A stretch of 64,000 bases of DNA, from contig OY856409.1 in the NCBI GenBank assembly GCA_963693085.1, positions 1,534,751,072 to 1,534,815,071 on the forward strand, in the 5' to 3' direction. The stretch is from Alisma plantago-aquatica (Eukaryota; Streptophyta; Magnoliopsida; Alismatales; Alismataceae). Position 1 is the stretch's first letter, and every line of letters begins with the position of its first letter. Shown here in pieces: positions 59,827-64,000 of this stretch. The notes beneath the pieces were generated by a model. The model had not been told where the DNA came from, made no database searches, and worked only from the letters and a program-made list of their open reading frames with translations. The position numbers and the translations under genes are program-made.

Positions 59827-62800
59827 GCTTGGATTTAGACATCTTTGAGGCTGTATGACTGACTTGGCTCCCTCCTCAAGCCAAATCTTATGTTAACAAA
59901 GTGTAGGGGAGATCCCCTTGATGTCCGCCACAGACCACCCAAAGGCTCCACGGTGGTTCTTGAGCACTATCAGTAGCTGCTCCTCCTCATCCGCACTCAA
60001 GTATGCAGAAACAATCACTGGCAACTTGTCCTCCTCAGCTAGAAAGACGTACTTCAGATGCGGGGGCAATGGCTTTAACTCCAGAGCAGGTGGGCAAATA
60101 AGAGATGATTGTAGCGGTGGGGGCAGTGTACCCAAATCTTCGTAATGCCTCGTGTAGAAACATGGAAGCATTTGAAGCATCTTGGCGCACTCCTTGAGTG
60201 AAGTACTCCACATCCAATCATAAGTGACATTCAGCAAGCACGCCTCCAGAGGCAATTCCGGATATGCATCACAGACAGAAGTAATTATCACATCATCCTC
60301 CCACGAAGATGGAATGTCCTCATTCTCATCATTTGGAAACCCGACAGCCTTGCATAAAGAGACAACTTTCGTTTGCTCCATAAGGTCTACCGCCAAGGTC
60401 CCATTATCTATCCTGCTCATCACATGGGCCATATCTAAAAATGGCTTCCCGAGACAAAGTGAGATATTGTTTTCCACATGCTTCACCATGTTACACTGTG
60501 CCTTTGCTTTAGTAGATGTATTGCTATTGGGCATGACCATCTCAAAGCGATCATCCGCAATGCCTAAGGTCAAGCGACCTCTCCCCATCTCCAAGATCAT
60601 ATCAGCTGTAGCTTGGAATGGGTGACCAAGAAGTAACTCATTGCCGTGTTCGTCCTGCATCTCCATCACAACGAAATCAGCGGGAAAAACAAAGCGGTCT
60701 ACCTTTACCAAAACATCCTCACAGATTCCATATGGTTTCACCACAGAATTATCGGCCAATTGGATAGTCATGTTGCTTGGCCTTGACTCCTTCAATCCAA
60801 GTTTCTTGAATGTAGAAAGGGGCATCAGATTGATGCTTGCCCCGGAATCACAAAGTGCTTCGCCAAATTTGAACTTCCCGATAAAGCATGAAATATTGAA
60901 ACAACCGGGATCCTGTCGCTTTGGCGGCAAAGTGCCCATAATAAAAGCACTCACTTGCTCCTTCAATACCACGACCTCAGTGTCGGGTATCTTTCTCTTC
61001 TTGGTGATTACATCTTTAAGAAACTTTCCATAAGACGGGATTTGTTCAATTGCCTCTAGCAAGGGAATATTCACAGATAACTTCCTAAAGCTGTCCAGAA
61101 ATTTCTTAAACTGTGCATCCACCTTTCTTGCCTTTGCACTATTAGGATATGGAACCGGAACAGTATGTGCCCTTTGGTGAGGTGGCACATAGGGAGTTAA
61201 TTTCTGCGGTTCTTCCTCAGTGGCTTGTCCTTCCTTACCATCTTCGGTTGTGTCATCAATTTGCTCTATGACTGGTGCGGGCTGCTCCTTGGCGGTTGCT
61301 TCTTCGACTGTGTCCTGCGGTGTGCTTGTGTCATCCGCCCTTGGATTAAGCACCTTCTTACCGCTTCTCAACAATATGGCCTTGGCCTGTTGGTTGCCCC
61401 CGGGAACATTGGTGTTCCCCGGAAAACCCGGATGTGCCGGCTTCTTCAAGCTTGCAATCTCCGCTGCCATCTGTGCCATGGAAGTCTCTATAGTCCGCAT
61501 TTGAGCCCCGTGGCTCTGCAACGTCTGCCCAAACTAGTTCATGTATTCTCCTTGTTGCTTTATTTGCTGCCCAAAAGTGTTCATCAACTCTTGATTTTGC
61601 TTTATGACTTGATTGAGCAACTCCGTGCTCTTATCCTCCGTGGCCGGTGCAGGCCTGGCGTCTGGATCTTGCAGGAAGTTGTTTGGATCCTTCCATGAAA
61701 ATTTCTTGTCCTTCCGCCATGAGTAATCGTTGTTCCTGTACCCCTGCTGTTGCCTTATGTACTTGACCTGAGCCTCATCCTCGGACTCATTGTCTTCTTT
61801 CTGTAGCAGCTTCTTAGCAAGAACATCCATCTTCTCATTCAGCTCTCTCATTGCCTTTGACTCACTGGCAACTCTCGCTTGCTCAACTGGGCCTCGCTCT
61901 CTCTCTCCCCAAGATTGTTTTCGTGCCATATTCTTCAATATTTCCCAGCATCTTGTATCAGTGTTATTTAGAAAGAATCCAGAACCGGCCGAGTCCAAGT
62001 TGCTTCTATCATTCTCGGAGAGAGCAAAGTAGAAGATCTTCACTTGGGTTTCCTTGTCCAATCCATGATGTGGACATCTCCTCAACATGACTTGGAATCG
62101 CTCCCAAGTCTCAGAATAAGTCTCACCCGCCTGTTGGGTGAAATTGTGGATCTTCCGGATCATATCATTGGTCTTCTCAGGAGGGAAGAACCTCTCGAAG
62201 AAAACATCTACCATGTGATCCCATGACTCAACAAACTCGTCGTCGAGGTTGTGGAGCCACTCTCTTGCTACTCCCGCCAAGGAACTGGGGAATAACTTGA
62301 GGTAAAGCACGTCCTGCGGAAATCAATCAATCTTCACCATGTCGCAATTTTCAACAAACTGACTAATGTGTTCCACTGGATCTTCATTTTTCAGCCCGTG
62401 AAATGCGTTTGATTTAACCAGATTAATCAATGCTGGATCGATCTTGTAAGTTGGAATGTTCAGCCCTTGTTTCTTTATAGGCCCTTTTGATGCAGAGGAA
62501 GAAGACGCCTTGATCTTCTCCCAAATTTTCTGTGCTTCAGCCATTTCTTCTTCTTGTTCTTGCTCAGATTCAGAATTTATATCACTTAGGTGTTCCTCTT
62601 CGTAGTTGTCCTCGTCCTCTGGTCCCGCAGATGGAACCTCTGGTGTGGGATTCAAGTAGTCTCGACTACGTGTGTGCACCATGCAAAGTACCTGCAATAT
62701 GGAAATAGGGGTTCAGTACAATGCTTTGAACGAGTTAACACAATTATAGAGAAATAAAGGAATTTTGAAATTGTTTTAAAAATAAAAAAAATGTGGCCTA

Positions 62801-62842
62801 GAGTGGCCGCTCTTAGCACTCAAAGTGCCAATAATTCGCCGT

Positions 62843-62861
62843 ATCCCCGGCAACGGCGCCA
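62843..62861 (-). other. Primer-binding site complementary to tRNA-Asp
   Basis: The plus strand reads ATCCCCGGCAACGGCGCCA, identical to the 3' end of plant tRNA-Asp including the terminal CCA overlap. The minus strand is therefore the PBS (TGGCGCCGTTGCC..), six bases inside the 5' LTR. Only the tRNA 3' end is present, so it is not a tRNA gene. Confidence 0.92.
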
Positions 62862-62867
62862 AAAACT

Positions 62868-64000
62868 TGACGTGTATTTTACTACGCGCTTAAACGCAAG
62901 TATACGCGTCGAGTAATATAGGCCTTGTGAGGCACGAGTCGAACTCAGGGATACGTGAGTTATTGGAGACTTTTACTAACTAATCGCAATCAGCTAGGCC
63001 GATTAACAAAGTAGGGTTTTGTTGTTCAAATTAAAAAGAAAATAAAAATCAAACAAAGAAAACAATCGATTAAGGGTTAATTTAATCAATTTAAAGAGAT
63101 ATCTTTAGGATGGCGGTTTCACCGCGGGTCAACACTGTATTAGATTTCATATAATTCCTCACACTTCTCTCTCTATCCGGGTAGTGGCCTGAAATGAGAA
63201 TTACCCACTGTCGTGGTGTAATCCACTACTTAGATTTAGGTTGATTCCACCGTCGTAGTAATCATTCCCCTAAACTAAGCGCATTAAGAACGGTCCCTCA
63301 GTCCCCACCATTAATTTTACAACTCCTTTGTCAAGGGTTTTATTAATTAATGTAGAATTCGTCTCTTTTCAGCCGTTAATCCTCCTGTCGAAGTGATTAA
63401 GGGCATTAATTTATTATTATGGTGATCAAGCATAACAATAGCAATAGAGAAAACGAATTTATACCACGGATGTGAGAGAAAAATATGGATTATCACAATA
63501 AAATCATCATACAATGTATCCCCGGGCTACTCCCGATCCTAAAGATTGAGGGTTTTAGCCTCTCATGTTCATCTCACACGAATACATGGTAGAAATTGGG
63601 GGATTCATAAGAAAAACGGGAAATAAATGGGAAAACCCCTGAACGGAGAAGAACCGATGGATCCTTGGCGTAGAACACGAGCTTCCCCGCCTAACGGTGG
63701 TGGAAATCGTCTCTGGCAGCGTCCGAATCACCCGGGATGAGCTTCTCGGCCTCCGTTCTCCTTTCTCTCCTCCTCGGCACTCGTGCAATCCAAAAACGAG
63801 ATGATCCTTAGTCCGGGCGGCCGTCATTAGGTATAAGTCCCTAATTAGGTCATCAAATAACAACAGCCGTCCGATCACGATCAAAACAGATCCAACGCAT
63901 ATCTGCCGGCGTCGATATCATTGACGCGGGTCGATGGTATCGACCCAGCAGATTAGCGGCAGCTTTCCTTTCTTTTATTCTGAGCGCCTGTGGTGATCTC
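62868..64000 (-). repeat. Athila-type 5' LTR, cut by the window edge
   Basis: It begins TGACGTGTATTTT and matches 51548-52680 over all 1133 bp with no length difference and about 13 substitutions by eye, nearly all C/T or G/A. The first motif pair has decayed here (GTCGATATCATTGAC at about 63911). The remaining 480 bp or so lie outside the window. Confidence 0.93.

Larger units (their letters stand above)
57227..62697 (-). pseudogene. Athila-type gag-pol polyprotein gene, three stops and a frameshift
   Basis: The gene covers the capsid and replication enzymes in one frame from 62697 (or the inner Met at 62682, MVHTRSRDYL). Breaks: TGA at 62323-62325, TAG at 61534-61536, TAA at 59893-59895, and a small frameshifting deletion near 58440, where residues expected between RNase H and integrase are missing. 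Gag: FHGLKNEDPVEHISQFVENC, then AREWLHNLDDEFVESWDHMV. Protease: ALCDSGASINLMPLSTFKKL (D-S-G-A active site, about 60860). [15 protein letters not shown] and catalytic FMDD near 59340; RNase [15 protein letters not shown] and TDHAAIKYL. Integrase: H/H and CDPC zinc site near 58200, catalytic Asp in GIDFMGPF and ISDGGTHF, Glu in [12 protein letters not shown]. Apart from these breaks all domains are present. Confidence 0.93.
51548..64000 (-). mobile_element. Athila-lineage Ty3/gypsy retrotransposon, right end outside the window
   Basis: Order on the minus strand: 5' LTR (from beyond 64000 to 62868), PBS (62861-62843), gag-pol (62697-57227), spacer with palindromic motif array (56.5-57.07 kb), env-like ORF (56310-54718), non-coding tail, PPT (53180-53164) and 3' LTR (53163-51548). 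The tRNA-Asp PBS and an ATHILA-type ORF after integrase place it in the Athila lineage. If the 5' LTR matches the 1616-bp 3' LTR, the element ends near 64.48 kb. It is inserted in the interior of a Cassandra element; the 5 bp before it are gttga. The LTR copies are about 99% identical, so insertion is recent, yet the coding region is broken. Confidence 0.93.

Noticed and set aside
62843..62861. tRNA-Asp gene
   Set aside because: Only 19 bases of the 3' end are present, placed as a primer-binding site beside an LTR.

Overview
The window is nuclear DNA of a flowering plant, probably a eudicot with a repeat-rich genome; the species cannot be named from the sequence. Almost everything recognisable is a transposable element or its remains, and no single-copy host gene with an intact reading frame was found. 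Evidence for a plant: En/Spm (CACTA) transposons with TNP2 transposase, an Athila-type Ty3/gypsy element primed by tRNA-Asp, a Cassandra-type LTR carrying 5S rRNA sequence, plant LINEs and Copia remains. Introns are AT-rich with GT..AG ends.

Layout. 1-290: 33-bp tandem repeats. 2.3-7.28 kb: decayed minus-strand CACTA element (D), with a short plus-strand LINE (3718-4452, 17-bp target-site duplication) in its second gene and a longer minus-strand LINE (7285 to about 11.75 kb) inserted in its transposase. 12.8-14.4 kb: Copia remnant. 15.05-15.66 kb: piece of a repeat that reappears at 41.2 kb. 15658 to about 39985: a nest of related CACTA elements with TIR CACTACTACAGAA and GCGTCGGTT subterminal motifs. 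Element A (minus) has an almost complete TNP2 and a 13-exon Ulp1-protease gene. Element C (plus, decayed) faces the other way. Element B (27164-34271, TSD tag) is complete at both ends and sits inside C. An unrelated CACTA terminus (E) lies between A and C, ending at 26152. 40.0-43.7 kb: 1.2-kb direct repeats. 43.98-44.53 kb: RNase H remnant. 45-49.3 kb: probable LTR-like non-coding repeat. 50.07-51.15 kb: Copia-LTR-like sequence. 51148-51547: Cassandra LTR, PBS and start of its interior, split by an Athila-lineage element that runs on the minus strand from beyond the right edge down to 51548.

How the parts work together. In the CACTA family TNP2 is the catalytic transposase; the second gene (plant En/Spm-type region plus C-terminal Ulp1 domain) is the accessory gene. 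B lacks TNP2 but has both termini, a TSD and an apparently open accessory gene, so it is a non-autonomous element that could be mobilised in trans. In the Athila element gag, protease, RT-RNase H and integrase share one frame broken by three stops and a small frameshifting deletion; an Athila env-like ORF follows.

Most unusual signal: dense arrays of paired inverted motifs with CG-containing cores. The clearest is GTCGATACCATCGAC next to its reverse complement, about 12 pairs in the Athila LTR and in its integrase/env spacer. Arrays of similar layout but different core occur at 24.3-24.7 kb, 45.4-47.2 kb, 50.98-51.13 kb and in the CACTA ends.
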